DNA from: an uncultured Collinsella sp.
GTDB taxonomy: Bacteria > Actinomycetota > Coriobacteriia > Coriobacteriales > Coriobacteriaceae
Direction: 5' to 3'
Assembly (NCBI GenBank): GCA_900544645.1
Contig: UQWG01000043.1
Location: 1-16,426, forward strand
DNA: 16,426 nucleotides
The notes under the pieces: model-generated
What the model was told of the DNA's origin: nothing
The model's database searches: none
Seen by the model: the letters and a program-made list of their open reading frames with translations, nothing else
Program-made: the position numbers and the translations under genes
Part shown: in pieces, positions 1-7,203 of the stretch
Layout: every line of letters starts with the position of its first letter
Numbering within the stretch: the first letter of the stretch is position 1

Positions 1-897
1 CAGATTGACGATCTTGAGGACGAGATTCGCGAGCGCGTGGCCCGCAAGGAGCGCGTGCTGGTGACCACGCTCACCAAGCGCATGGCCGAGGACCTGACCG
101 ACCATCTGCTTGATGCCGGCATTAAGGTCAACTACATGCACTCTGATACGGCGACAATGGACCGTGTCGAGATCCTGCGAACGCTGCGCGAAGGCAAGAT
201 CGATGTTCTCGTTGGCATCAACCTGCTTCGCGAGGGCTTGGATCTCCCCGAGGTCTCACTGGTGGCAATTCTCGATGCCGATAAGGAAGGCTTCTTGCGC
301 AACCGCCGTTCGCTGATTCAGACGATTGGCCGTGCGGCCCGTAACGCCGATGGCGAAGTCATCATGTATGCAGACGTTGTGACCGATTCGATGAAAGAGG
401 CCATCGAGGAGACGCAGCGCCGTCGCGAGATTCAGATGGCATATAACGAAGAGCATGGCATTGTGCCCAAGACAGTGCGCAAGGCCATCAACGACATCTC
501 AAGTTTTATTGCCGAGGCCGAAAAAACCGTGGGTTCCAAGGGGCGCTCGAAGGGCGACTCCCTTGGCCATGGCGCATTCTATACGCCCGATGAGTCGGGC
601 GAGGGCGGCGTGCCGGAAACGGTGGCACCCGAGCAGACACTTGCGGAGCAGTTGGAAGAACTGCCGCATGACGAGCTTGTGCGGATCGTCGAAACCATGG
701 AAGAGGATATGCGCAACGCTTCTGCCGCCATGGACTTTGAGGAGGCGGCGCGCCTGCGCGATGCCGTCGTTCAGATTCGGGCGATGCTCGAGGGCGCGTC
801 TGAGGACGAGACGATCGAGCGCTTACGTTCGCAGGCCCGCAAGGGTTCCACGTTCGCATCGGGCAGAAAACGCCAGGGTGCACGGTTTAAGAAATAG
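1..897 (+). CDS. uvrB: UvrABC excision nuclease subunit B, C-terminal part (5' end outside window)
   Basis: UvrB is the damage-verifying helicase-like subunit of nucleotide excision repair: UvrA loads it on the lesion and it then recruits UvrC. The reading frame is open from base 1, so the gene is cut by the window edge. The 298 visible residues are a little under half of the usual 660-700. They begin in the second helicase domain with RVLVTTLTKRMAEDLTDHL, followed by helicase motif V (GINLLREGLDLPEVSLV, about bases 214-264) and motif VI (QTIGRAARN, about 322-348). A charged linker leads to the C-terminal UVR motif (about bases 660-795: MEEDMRNASAAMDFEEAARLRD), which contacts UvrC. The gene ends at TAG 895-897, three bases before a strong hairpin. 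The motifs are diagnostic and I am very sure of the family. The walker A part and the promoter are not visible. Confidence 0.97.
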   Translation, partial: QIDDLEDEIRERVARKERVLVTTLTKRMAEDLTDHLLDAGIKVNYMHSDTATMDRVEILRTLREGKIDVLVGINLLREGLDLPEVSLVAILDADKEGFLRNRRSLIQTIGRAARNADGEVIMYADVVTDSMKEAIEETQRRREIQMAYNEEHGIVPKTVRKAINDISSFIAEAEKTVGSKGRSKGDSLGHGAFYTPDESGEGGVPETVAPEQTLAEQLEELPHDELVRIVETMEEDMRNASAAMDFEEAARLRDAVVQIRAMLEGASEDETIERLRSQARKGSTFASGRKRQGARFKK

Positions 898-900
898 CGA

Positions 901-943
901 ACAGGCCCCGAGTTCCCTGTGGAGCTCGGGGCCTGTGTCTTTT
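901..943 (+). terminator. Rho-independent terminator of uvrB
   Basis: The left arm ACAGGCCCCGAGTTCC (901-916) and the right arm GGAGCTCGGGGCCTGT (921-936) pair over 16 bp with one G-T wobble and a 4-base loop, CTGT. A short T run (TCTTTT) follows. The hairpin begins three bases after the uvrB stop. The gene on the other strand ends at 963, facing it, so the stem may also stop that transcript, although the tail on the minus strand is less T-rich. Confidence 0.9.
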
Positions 944-962
944 GCGCGCTGGAATTCGTGCG

Positions 963-2603
963 CTAGAGGTCTGCGATCAGGGCTTCGGCACAACGGATGC
1001 CGTCGGTGGCCGCGCTCATGATGCCGCCAGCATATCCAGCTCCCTCACCACAAGGGTAGAGGCCCGGGGTCGACACGGCATGGCACGTTCGGTCTCGGGT
1101 GACAGTGACAGGTGAGCTCGAACGAGTCTCCACGCCGGTAAGAACGGCATCGGGACGGTCGTAGCCTCGTAGCTTTTTTCCGAGTAGGGGAAGTCCCAGG
1201 CGGAGCGACTCGACGATATGCTGCGGCAGGGCTTCGTCAATTGCCGTCCAGGTCACACCGAGCGGATAGGTGGGCTTTACCTTTCCGGGCGCCTTGCTGG
1301 CGCGTCCTGCGAGGAAATCTCCGACGAGTTGTGCCGGTGCGTTCCAGTTGGAACCGCCCAGGCGATAGGCGGCCGCCTCGCAGGCACGCTGGAGCTCGAT
1401 GCCGGCGAGCGGGTCATCGTTGGGAAGGTCCTCAGGCGTGACGTTAACGAGCAAGGCGGCATTTGCGTTGCGTCCGTCGCGGGCATTGAGGCTAGCGCCG
1501 TTGACGCACAGGTGGCCCTGCTCGGAAGAGGCGGCGACAACCTGTCCGCCGGGGCACATGCAAAACGAGAACACGCTGCGGCCGTTGGGAAGATGGGCGA
1601 CGAGCTTGTAGGGGGCTGCTCCGAGGGCAGGATGTCCCGCCAAGGCTCCATATTGGGCTCGGTCGATGTCGCGCTGCGGATGCTCGATGCGAACGCCCAT
1701 GGCAAAGGTCTTTTGTGCGAGGGCCACGTTGTGGTCCTTAAGGAGCTCAAAAATATCGCGAGCAGAATGCCCGCAGGCGAGGATGAGGTGCTTTGTCTCG
1801 ATTGGCTCGCAAGCGGCGTCTTGGGACGATTGGACATCAATACCGGTAATGGCGCCAGACGCGTCGATGTGAATGTCGACGAGCTTTGTTCGATAACGGA
1901 CGACACCTCCGAGCTGCTCGATGCGCTGGGATATAGCGGTGACAACCGTGGGAAGGATGTCGGAGCCAATGTGCGGCTTGGCATCCCACAGAATATCGCG
2001 GGGCGCGCCCGCCTCGACGAAGGTTTCGAGGATAAGGCGATGGGCGGGATTTTTGGTTCCCGTATTGAGCTTGCCGTCCGAGAAGGTCCCCGCGCCGCCT
2101 AGGCCAAACTGGATATTGCTCTCGGGGTCGAGAATGCGCTCCTTTAGAAAGAGATCGATCGCATGCGAGCGGCGAAATGCTGGGTCGCCGCGCTCGATGA
2201 GCAAGGGCTTAAGACCCGCTTCGGCAAGGGTGAGTGCAGCGAAAAGGCCAGCGCATCCGGCGCCGACAACGACAGGGCATTCTTGAGGTGCGTCGGAGAC
2301 AGGGGAGGGGAATGAGGGCCCATCGTCCTCTATCGCGCGTACGCGCGAGCGGTCACGCTCGGCGACGCTGTCGACCGCTTCTCGCTCGAGGTGGGGACTA
2401 GTCAGCTCAACACGAAAGCTCAGGATAAAATGGACGTCTCGTTTTTTGCGAGCGTCGATTGACTTGCGGTGGAGCTCGATGGACTTGATCTCGGAGTCCT
2501 TGCAACGTAGGACGCGCTTGGCGACTCGCTTGCCAACAATGAGGCAGGCATTTTCATCGCCGGCTTCATCGAGCGACGCGTTGACTTGGGTGATTTCGAT
2601 CAT
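963..2603 (-). CDS. FAD-dependent dehydrogenase, COG2509 family
   Basis: This is a predicted NAD(P)/FAD-dependent oxidoreductase of the poorly characterised COG2509 family; no substrate is known to me. From the chosen ATG the protein has 546 residues. About 100 N-terminal residues form the small domain typical of the family. They are followed by the dinucleotide-binding GxGxxG (VVVGAGCAG, residues about 111-119) and the acidic end of the second strand (LLIERG, about 134-139). Family landmarks are GLGGAGTFSDGKL, SFCMCPGGQVV and a C-terminal flavin-contact segment, YPCGEGAGYAGGI. The frame stays open upstream to 2726, but ATG at 2603 has an AAGGAG site 6 bases before it and a family-like N-terminus, while the longer version would overlap the baiN-like gene. 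It is the last gene of the minus-strand block, and a hairpin separates it from the upstream flavoprotein. Family assignment is firm; the reaction is unknown. Confidence 0.9.
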   Translation of the reverse strand: MIEITQVNASLDEAGDENACLIVGKRVAKRVLRCKDSEIKSIELHRKSIDARKKRDVHFILSFRVELTSPHLEREAVDSVAERDRSRVRAIEDDGPSFPSPVSDAPQECPVVVGAGCAGLFAALTLAEAGLKPLLIERGDPAFRRSHAIDLFLKERILDPESNIQFGLGGAGTFSDGKLNTGTKNPAHRLILETFVEAGAPRDILWDAKPHIGSDILPTVVTAISQRIEQLGGVVRYRTKLVDIHIDASGAITGIDVQSSQDAACEPIETKHLILACGHSARDIFELLKDHNVALAQKTFAMGVRIEHPQRDIDRAQYGALAGHPALGAAPYKLVAHLPNGRSVFSFCMCPGGQVVAASSEQGHLCVNGASLNARDGRNANAALLVNVTPEDLPNDDPLAGIELQRACEAAAYRLGGSNWNAPAQLVGDFLAGRASKAPGKVKPTYPLGVTWTAIDEALPQHIVESLRLGLPLLGKKLRGYDRPDAVLTGVETRSSSPVTVTRDRTCHAVSTPGLYPCGEGAGYAGGIMSAATDGIRCAEALIADL

Positions 2604-2609
2604 CGAGGT

Positions 2610-2615
2610 CTCCTT
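2610..2615 (-). promoter_or_regulatory. Ribosome binding site of the COG2509 gene (sets the start)
   Basis: AAGGAG on the minus strand, 6 bases before the ATG at 2603. No comparable site precedes the upstream in-frame start at 2726, so this site decides the start choice. Confidence 0.8.
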
Positions 2616-2620
2616 AGAGG

Positions 2621-2653
2621 CAAGAAAGAGGCCGTCCGGTATCCCAGACGGCC
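2621..2653 (-). terminator. Hairpin between the two flavoprotein genes (terminator or attenuator)
   Basis: Read on the minus strand, GGCCGTCTGG - GATA - CCGGACGGCC is a 10-bp stem (2653-2630) with one G-T wobble and a 4-base loop, followed by the pyrimidine-rich tail TCTTTCTTG. It lies 30 bases after the stop of the baiN-like gene and 27 bases before the COG2509 ATG. The tail is interrupted by C, so partial read-through into the next gene is likely. Confidence 0.6.
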
Positions 2654-2667
2654 CGAATGCGTTTTTG

Positions 2668-2673
2668 ATTATA
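2668..2673 (-). promoter_or_regulatory. Possible -10 element before the COG2509 gene
   Basis: A perfect TATAAT on the minus strand, 10 bases after the baiN-like stop codon. No good -35 box lies 16-18 bases upstream (AAGCAG at the 17-base position), so this may be chance. If it is used, transcription would start just before the hairpin at 2653-2630, placing that hairpin in the 5' leader. Confidence 0.3.
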
Positions 2674-2683
2674 GACTGCGCGG

Positions 2684-3955
2684 CTACAGGCTGCTTGCGG
2701 CGCGAATGCCCGAGAGCCAGGCCCACGCAAGGTTAAAGCCTCCGCAATCGGCGTCGATGTCGAGCGCTTCGCCGCAGATGTAAAGCGGGGCGTCGACAGC
2801 GCTGCGCGCGCGTAGACTGGGTATTGAGATGCTCTCGACAGATACGCCACCACGCGTGACCTGCGCCGAGCGCTCCTCGGCTGTTCCCTCGACGAGCAAC
2901 TTAAAGTGTTTGAGGATTGAGACCAGATGGATGACATCGTTGGAGCCTGGATGGCACTGCTCGAACGTCGTGCAGACGACGCGGGAGAGTTGCGGGGCGA
3001 GCATGCCGTCGAGCCAACGGGGATCGCGGGGCGAAAAGCCGCCGAGCAGCTCAACGCGCCGGTTGAGCATATCGAGCAGCTCGTCTTTGGAGAGGTCGGG
3101 GAAAACGTCGAGCAGGATCGTATCGCCGCGCTGGATACGACGGGAGAGGTTGAAGACAGCGACGCCCGAGATGCCGAAGGCTCGAAACAGTACTTCACCG
3201 TCTTCGTGCCAGAGCTCACTATGGTTACGGGTGAGCGTCAAGCGGGCGCGGACGCGCAGACCATCCAACGTCTTGAGTGCCGCCCGATCGCCAACGACCG
3301 TTGCCGATACGGGGCAGAGGATGGGGCGCAGCGAGGTGAGGGGGAGGCCAAACGTATCGGCGATACCGGTGGGGTTGCCGCCCGTGGCGATAATTACGGC
3401 ATGTGCCTGCAGGGCTTCGTTCTTGCGAGGGACATCGGCGAGTGCCTTCCGAAGCGAGCGGAGCTCCGATTTTCGGTCGTCGTGCTTTTTTGCCTTTAGC
3501 GCCCGCGCTGGACGGTTTATTTGGAGTGCCCAGCCTTCGGGATCTTTGCGCGCCGTGGCAATATTGGCTCCGCAGATTAAGGTGATACCTAGGCGGTCGC
3601 AAACGTTGAGAAGCGCGTCGCGCACCGATTCGGCGCGAAGGGAGCGCGGGTACAGCCGGCCTTCCTCGGAGGTTGTCATGATGCCCAGCGAGGAGAAGAA
3701 ACCCATAAGCTCTTGTTCGGGCTGGGTCCTCATGACAGATTCGACGAATGCGGGGTGGTTATACCGCTGAGGATCAATCGATTCGTTGGAGAGGTTGCAA
3801 CGGCCGTTACCGGTCGCAAGGAGCTTAAGGCCGCAGGCGACATCGCACTCAACGATGCAGACGCTTTTGCCAGCACGTGCGGCCGTAATGGCGGCGGCGA
3901 GGCCTGAAGCCCCGCCGCCGATTACCAGGACGTCATAGAAGGCGCTCGTGTTCAC
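2684..3955 (-). CDS. NAD(P)/FAD-dependent oxidoreductase, BaiN/HI0933 (YhiN)-like
   Basis: A 423-residue flavoprotein of the BaiN/HI0933 family, whose cellular role is mostly unknown; one member has been linked to bile acid dehydroxylation. Visible motifs are the FAD-binding GGGASG (residues 13-18), E36 at the end of the second strand, the family signature GLKLLATGNGRCNLSN (42-57), a second glycine turn IIATGG (188-193), and the C-terminal flavin segment CGEALDIDADCGGFNLAWAW. Two oddities stand out. The segment after IIATGG is about 10 residues shorter than usual, lacking the conserved S-x-P...G-x-T-x-x-GY stretch. A charged, lysine/arginine-rich insertion fills about residues 152-182. The start is GTG directly abutting the TAA of the upstream mrp gene, so translation is probably coupled. 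I would not claim bile acid activity from sequence. A hairpin follows the stop. Confidence 0.9.
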   Translation of the reverse strand: MNTSAFYDVLVIGGGASGLAAAITAARAGKSVCIVECDVACGLKLLATGNGRCNLSNESIDPQRYNHPAFVESVMRTQPEQELMGFFSSLGIMTTSEEGRLYPRSLRAESVRDALLNVCDRLGITLICGANIATARKDPEGWALQINRPARALKAKKHDDRKSELRSLRKALADVPRKNEALQAHAVIIATGGNPTGIADTFGLPLTSLRPILCPVSATVVGDRAALKTLDGLRVRARLTLTRNHSELWHEDGEVLFRAFGISGVAVFNLSRRIQRGDTILLDVFPDLSKDELLDMLNRRVELLGGFSPRDPRWLDGMLAPQLSRVVCTTFEQCHPGSNDVIHLVSILKHFKLLVEGTAEERSAQVTRGGVSVESISIPSLRARSAVDAPLYICGEALDIDADCGGFNLAWAWLSGIRAASSL

Positions 3956-4786
3956 TTAGGCCTCGTCGGTCTCGTGCGGGGTAATGGCCTCGACGGCAGA
4001 GACTGCCTTGGGCAACATGCCATCGGGCAGCGCGGTCTCGACCTCACCCTTATCGCAGGCCTCGGCGAGTGACGGATTGATGGGAAGCGTGCCCAAGATG
4101 TCGAGGTTATAGCGTTCTGCGACCTCGGGGAGCTTGCTCTTGCCAAAGACCTCGATCTTCTTGCCGCAGTCGGGGCACTCAATATAGCTCATGTTTTCGA
4201 CGATGCCCAGAATGGGGACGTTCATCTTCTCGGCCATGTTGACCGCCTTGGCGACGATCATCGAGACCAGATCCTGCGGGCTCGTGACGATGACGATGCC
4301 GTCGACGGGCAGTGACTGGAAGACGGTGAGAGCGACGTCGCCTGTTCCCGGAGGCATGTCGACCAGCAGGTAGTCGATGGGGCCCCATGAGGTCTCGCTC
4401 CAGAACTGCCTAATGGCGCCTGCGATGACCGGACCGCGCCAAAGGACGGGGTCGGTCTCGTTTTGGAGCAGAAGGTTGGAGCTCATGACCTTGACGCCGT
4501 GCTCGGAGATTTCAGGCAGCATGAGGTTGCCAAGGGCATGGACGTGGCGTCCGCTCATACCGAACATCTTGGGGATAGAGGGACCGGTGATGTCGGCATC
4601 GAGGACGCCGACCTTGTGGCCGTGACGGGCAAGCTCGGTGGCGATGGCACCGGTGACAAACGACTTGCCGACACCGCCCTTGCCGGAAAGCACGGCGATG
4701 ACGCGTTTGACCTCGGACAGCGTATTCTCCTCAAATTGCGACGGCGACGTTTGTCCGCCGGCGGCCTGTGCGTGCTCGCAACCCAT
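3956..4786 (-). CDS. mrp: Mrp/NBP35-type P-loop ATPase (Fe-S cluster carrier)
   Basis: Mrp/ApbC proteins bind ATP and carry iron-sulfur clusters to apo-proteins in the cytoplasm. The 276-residue protein has the deviant Walker A motif GKGGVGKS (residues 35-42), the switch segment VLDADITGPSIPKMFG (61-76), DMPPGTGDVALT (143-154) and the dimer-bridging cluster motif C-P-D-C (C204 and C207). An extra Cys at position 3 (MGCEH) is typical of Gram-positive and archaeal members. The usual N-terminal MIP18/DUF59 domain is absent, so this is a short form. The chosen ATG at 4786 follows AAAGGAG by 6 bases; an in-frame start at 4843 has no ribosome site and lies within the promoter candidate. It overlaps nothing and its stop abuts the next gene's GTG. 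Co-transcription with two flavoproteins fits a redox-cofactor theme, but that is inference. Confidence 0.95.
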   Translation of the reverse strand: MGCEHAQAAGGQTSPSQFEENTLSEVKRVIAVLSGKGGVGKSFVTGAIATELARHGHKVGVLDADITGPSIPKMFGMSGRHVHALGNLMLPEISEHGVKVMSSNLLLQNETDPVLWRGPVIAGAIRQFWSETSWGPIDYLLVDMPPGTGDVALTVFQSLPVDGIVIVTSPQDLVSMIVAKAVNMAEKMNVPILGIVENMSYIECPDCGKKIEVFGKSKLPEVAERYNLDILGTLPINPSLAEACDKGEVETALPDGMLPKAVSAVEAITPHETDEA

Positions 4787-4792
4787 GTATGA

Positions 4793-4799
4793 CTCCTTT
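4793..4799 (-). promoter_or_regulatory. Ribosome binding site of mrp (sets the start)
   Basis: AAAGGAG on the minus strand, 6 bases before the ATG at 4786. It supports the shorter MGCEH start over the longer open frame that begins at 4843. Confidence 0.8.
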
Positions 4800-4841
4800 G
4801 TATATGTTGGGGCCGGGGCCCCGTGATGTGACACGAGCGTC

Positions 4842-4871
4842 ATTGTACCCTCGTTTGCGAGCGGGAGTCAT
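4842..4871 (-). promoter_or_regulatory. Candidate promoter of the mrp operon
   Basis: On the minus strand, TACAAT (4847-4842, 5 of 6 to the -10 consensus) lies 18 bases after ATGACT (4871-4866, 4 of 6 to the -35). Transcription would start near 4835 and give a leader of about 50 bases. The leader contains a GC-rich self-complementary stretch (GGGGCCCC, about 4812-4823). The site is in the 145-base gap after the upstream gene, where I see no strong terminator. Confidence 0.45.
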
Positions 4872-4931
4872 TTACGATGCATTTGGGCCGAGCGTGCTTG
4901 CAATACGATGGGTCCAAGCGAATGGGCGGGC

Positions 4932-7085
4932 TTACTGAACTTTGCTGGCGAACTCGAGGTATTGCATGCGCTGCAGCTTGTCGATCGTCGAGGCGTATGG
5001 GCTGTCTTCAGATTCCAAGTCGTAGCGCAGCCCGTCGGCACCAAGGTAGCCGGCGACATTGATGGTGGGCACATCTGACCTTGTTGCAAGCAGGGCCTTT
5101 TGATAGTCGGTGAGCGGGGCGCCGATCTTATTAAGGGTAATGGCTGCAACCTCGTTTGCCCCGACGGTGTCGTAGACGTTGAGCTCGGTATTGCCGGCGA
5201 TTTCATAGTTAGCCCAGACAAAATATGTCGACTGATAGATACGGAAAGCGTGGCTTGCCGTATCTTCCTGAGGGTACAGCTCGTCGTTGAGAGTCGTTGC
5301 GGCGCTCGGCTGATGGTCGCCAAAAAAGACAAGAACAACCGGTCTGCCGATATTGCGGAGCTCGTTGATAAAGTACTCGAGGTCCCGGTCGGATGCGTTG
5401 ATGCAGGTGAGATAGGTGTTGAGCGCGCTATTGGCGCCCTCGCTGGCTCCCTCGACCCAATAGTTTGTCAGCTCCTCGGCGGGAACGGTGCCATAGTCGT
5501 AGCCGCCGTGATTTTGCATCGTGACGTCAAAGATGAACTGCGGGGCTTCGTCGGTTCTAAGCAGGTCGAGTATCTTGTCGTAGGTGGCGTAGTCGCATAC
5601 GCCGGCATGGTAACAGGGCGCACCTTCGAAATCGCCGATTGAAAGAAAGTCTCCAAAGCCCAGCTGCTGATAGATTTTATCTCGATGGTAGTTGACGGGG
5701 TTTTGCGGGTGCATAGCGGTAGCGGTATACCCAAGCTCCTTAAGGTCCTTTGCCAGGCTGTTGACGCCATTCATCTGATATAGCTGATAGGGGATTTTGC
5801 CTAATCCGACAAAGGCCGTTGTCGCTCCGGTCAAAAATTCGAATTCGGAGTTCGCCGTTCCGCCACCGGCGACCGAAGCGAGCATGGTGCCGCGAACAAG
5901 TGTGTCGGGAAGCGAGTTGTAGAATGCGGGGCCGGTGTACCCGGCCGCCTGGAGCTGCTCAAAGCACGAAAGGTCGCTAAAACTCTCATTCATGACGGCA
6001 ACAATCGTCGGCTTGATTTCATTGAACTGGGCAACGGCCGCCGCGCGCTGCTCGCTCGAGCCATACGTGCTGTCGTAGGTGGCGGCGAGCTTCTGCTCGA
6101 TGCTCTGCGCCTCATCGGGCGTATAGTCTTCGGGCTTCTCAATGGGCAACTCGTTGACCATTTCGGTGAACGAAGTGATAAAACCCTGAGACGCATACGT
6201 GGTGATGGGCTGCCAACGGTCAAATCCAAAATTCAGCGCCTGCTCCAAGTCGATGCTGGAAAAGCCCGAGAGCCCCACAACGGTCACTAGCAGAAAAGCG
6301 CAGAGGTTGGCGGCGATTGCGGGGAAGACATGGGTGGGTGTACGGAGCTTTCTCGGTCGGATAAGCGAAAGAAGCCCCAGGGAAATCTCCAGCAGGGCTA
6401 GAGAGGTTACGATTCCGGCGGTAAAGGTAAACTCGTATCCCTCGCTCACTTCCATTGCGGTGCCAAGGGCCAAGATATCGCTTGGCAGGATGGCCTCGCC
6501 TTTAAACGTTATGACGAAGTGCTCGGCAATGCCAAGGATGCAACAGGCGACGGGCACGAGGGCCATGACGCCTCCATGACGCTGTCCCAGCAAATAAAGG
6601 GAGAGCAGAACCGTCGCGAGCAGCCCGACGGAAAACCCGAATGAGTTGGCGGGAATGCGATAGAACGTTTCGTTGCAGGCAATTTCAAGTGAAACGAACG
6701 AGAGCGCTGAAACAGCGGCGATGACAAGGATGTCACGGCAAATACAGGCAACCGTTCCCGTCGCAAGATCGGTTTGGTCGATAAGTCCCGAAACCAAGGG
6801 CTCGACAAGAAGTATAACGGCGGCGGCACCGAGCGCCGAATAAGAAAGGACCCATAGGGAACTGTCCTCATTTACGAGCAATTGATTCGTAATCCATGCA
6901 GCTACCACGCCGAGCGGGATGAGGAGCGTCGCGCACCAAAAGACGCAGGCAATGGGCGGCTTTTCATTGTGTTTGATTGAAAAATACACGCGCACGACGA
7001 CGGTGGCCACGATAAGGACGGCGATGAATATGGGCAGATTGGCCATGTCGCTCGAAGTGATTTCAAGGGGGATATCTTCGGTCAT
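4932..7085 (-). CDS. Membrane phosphoglycerol transferase, lipoteichoic acid synthase (LtaS/MdoB) family
   Basis: LtaS-family enzymes transfer glycerol-phosphate (or a similar phospho-group) from a membrane lipid to a cell-surface polymer, using an extracellular alkaline-phosphatase-fold domain. The 717-residue protein has roughly eight hydrophobic segments over residues 15-275, more than the five of classic LtaS, followed by the catalytic domain. Visible active-site elements are AVMNES (metal-ligand Glu, about residue 367), GGGTANSEFEF (nucleophile Thr, about 410), MQNHGGYDYG (His about 526) and FFGDHQPS (Asp590/His591). The start ATG at 7085 has AGAGGAA 5 bases upstream; the open frame to 7160 adds 25 residues without a ribosome site. 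It is divergent from uvrA and is the first gene of the minus block. Teichoic or other glycolipid polymers could equally be the target; the exact substrate cannot be read from sequence. Confidence 0.88.
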   Translation of the reverse strand: MTEDIPLEITSSDMANLPIFIAVLIVATVVVRVYFSIKHNEKPPIACVFWCATLLIPLGVVAAWITNQLLVNEDSSLWVLSYSALGAAAVILLVEPLVSGLIDQTDLATGTVACICRDILVIAAVSALSFVSLEIACNETFYRIPANSFGFSVGLLATVLLSLYLLGQRHGGVMALVPVACCILGIAEHFVITFKGEAILPSDILALGTAMEVSEGYEFTFTAGIVTSLALLEISLGLLSLIRPRKLRTPTHVFPAIAANLCAFLLVTVVGLSGFSSIDLEQALNFGFDRWQPITTYASQGFITSFTEMVNELPIEKPEDYTPDEAQSIEQKLAATYDSTYGSSEQRAAAVAQFNEIKPTIVAVMNESFSDLSCFEQLQAAGYTGPAFYNSLPDTLVRGTMLASVAGGGTANSEFEFLTGATTAFVGLGKIPYQLYQMNGVNSLAKDLKELGYTATAMHPQNPVNYHRDKIYQQLGFGDFLSIGDFEGAPCYHAGVCDYATYDKILDLLRTDEAPQFIFDVTMQNHGGYDYGTVPAEELTNYWVEGASEGANSALNTYLTCINASDRDLEYFINELRNIGRPVVLVFFGDHQPSAATTLNDELYPQEDTASHAFRIYQSTYFVWANYEIAGNTELNVYDTVGANEVAAITLNKIGAPLTDYQKALLATRSDVPTINVAGYLGADGLRYDLESEDSPYASTIDKLQRMQYLEFASKVQ

Positions 7086-7090
7086 GGACG

Positions 7091-7097
7091 TTCCTCT
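7091..7097 (-). promoter_or_regulatory. Ribosome binding site of the LtaS-family gene
   Basis: AGAGGAA on the minus strand, 5 bases before the ATG at 7085. It favours this start over the upstream in-frame one at 7160. Confidence 0.7.
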
Positions 7098-7135
7098 GTT
7101 ACAGCAAATTAAGTTCAGTAGTAGATTACTGTAAC
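7098..7135 (-). promoter_or_regulatory. Inverted repeat with possible promoter before the LtaS-family gene
   Basis: GTTACAG (7098-7104) and CTGTAAC (7129-7135) are perfect 7-base inverted repeats 24 bases apart. A smaller pair, CAGTA (7116-7120) and TACTG (7127-7131), is nested inside. Read on the minus strand, the distal arm contributes a -35-like GTTACA (4 of 6). A CTTAAT (7113-7108, 4 of 6) follows 16 bases later, and the proximal arm falls near the expected start point. The layout suits a repressor operator spanning a weak promoter, but no regulator is identified. Confidence 0.35.
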
Positions 7136-7203
7136 CTTTCCACGGCATTTCGAGAAACAAAGCACCCGATACGCAAAGCTAAAGGTCTGCGAATCTTGTA
7201 TTA

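Noticed and set aside
1218..2102. 294-residue + strand open frame opposite the COG2509 gene
   Set aside because: Antisense to a gene with clear FAD-binding motifs; no independent support.
2684..3955. Assigning a bile acid 7-dehydroxylation role to the BaiN-like gene
   Set aside because: No other bai genes are nearby, the family is broad, and the protein diverges in a conserved loop.
4877..4926. Terminator after the LtaS-family gene (TTGGGCC with GGTCCAA)
   Set aside because: The 7-bp stem has a wobble, a loop of over 20 bases and no T-run, so it is not convincing.
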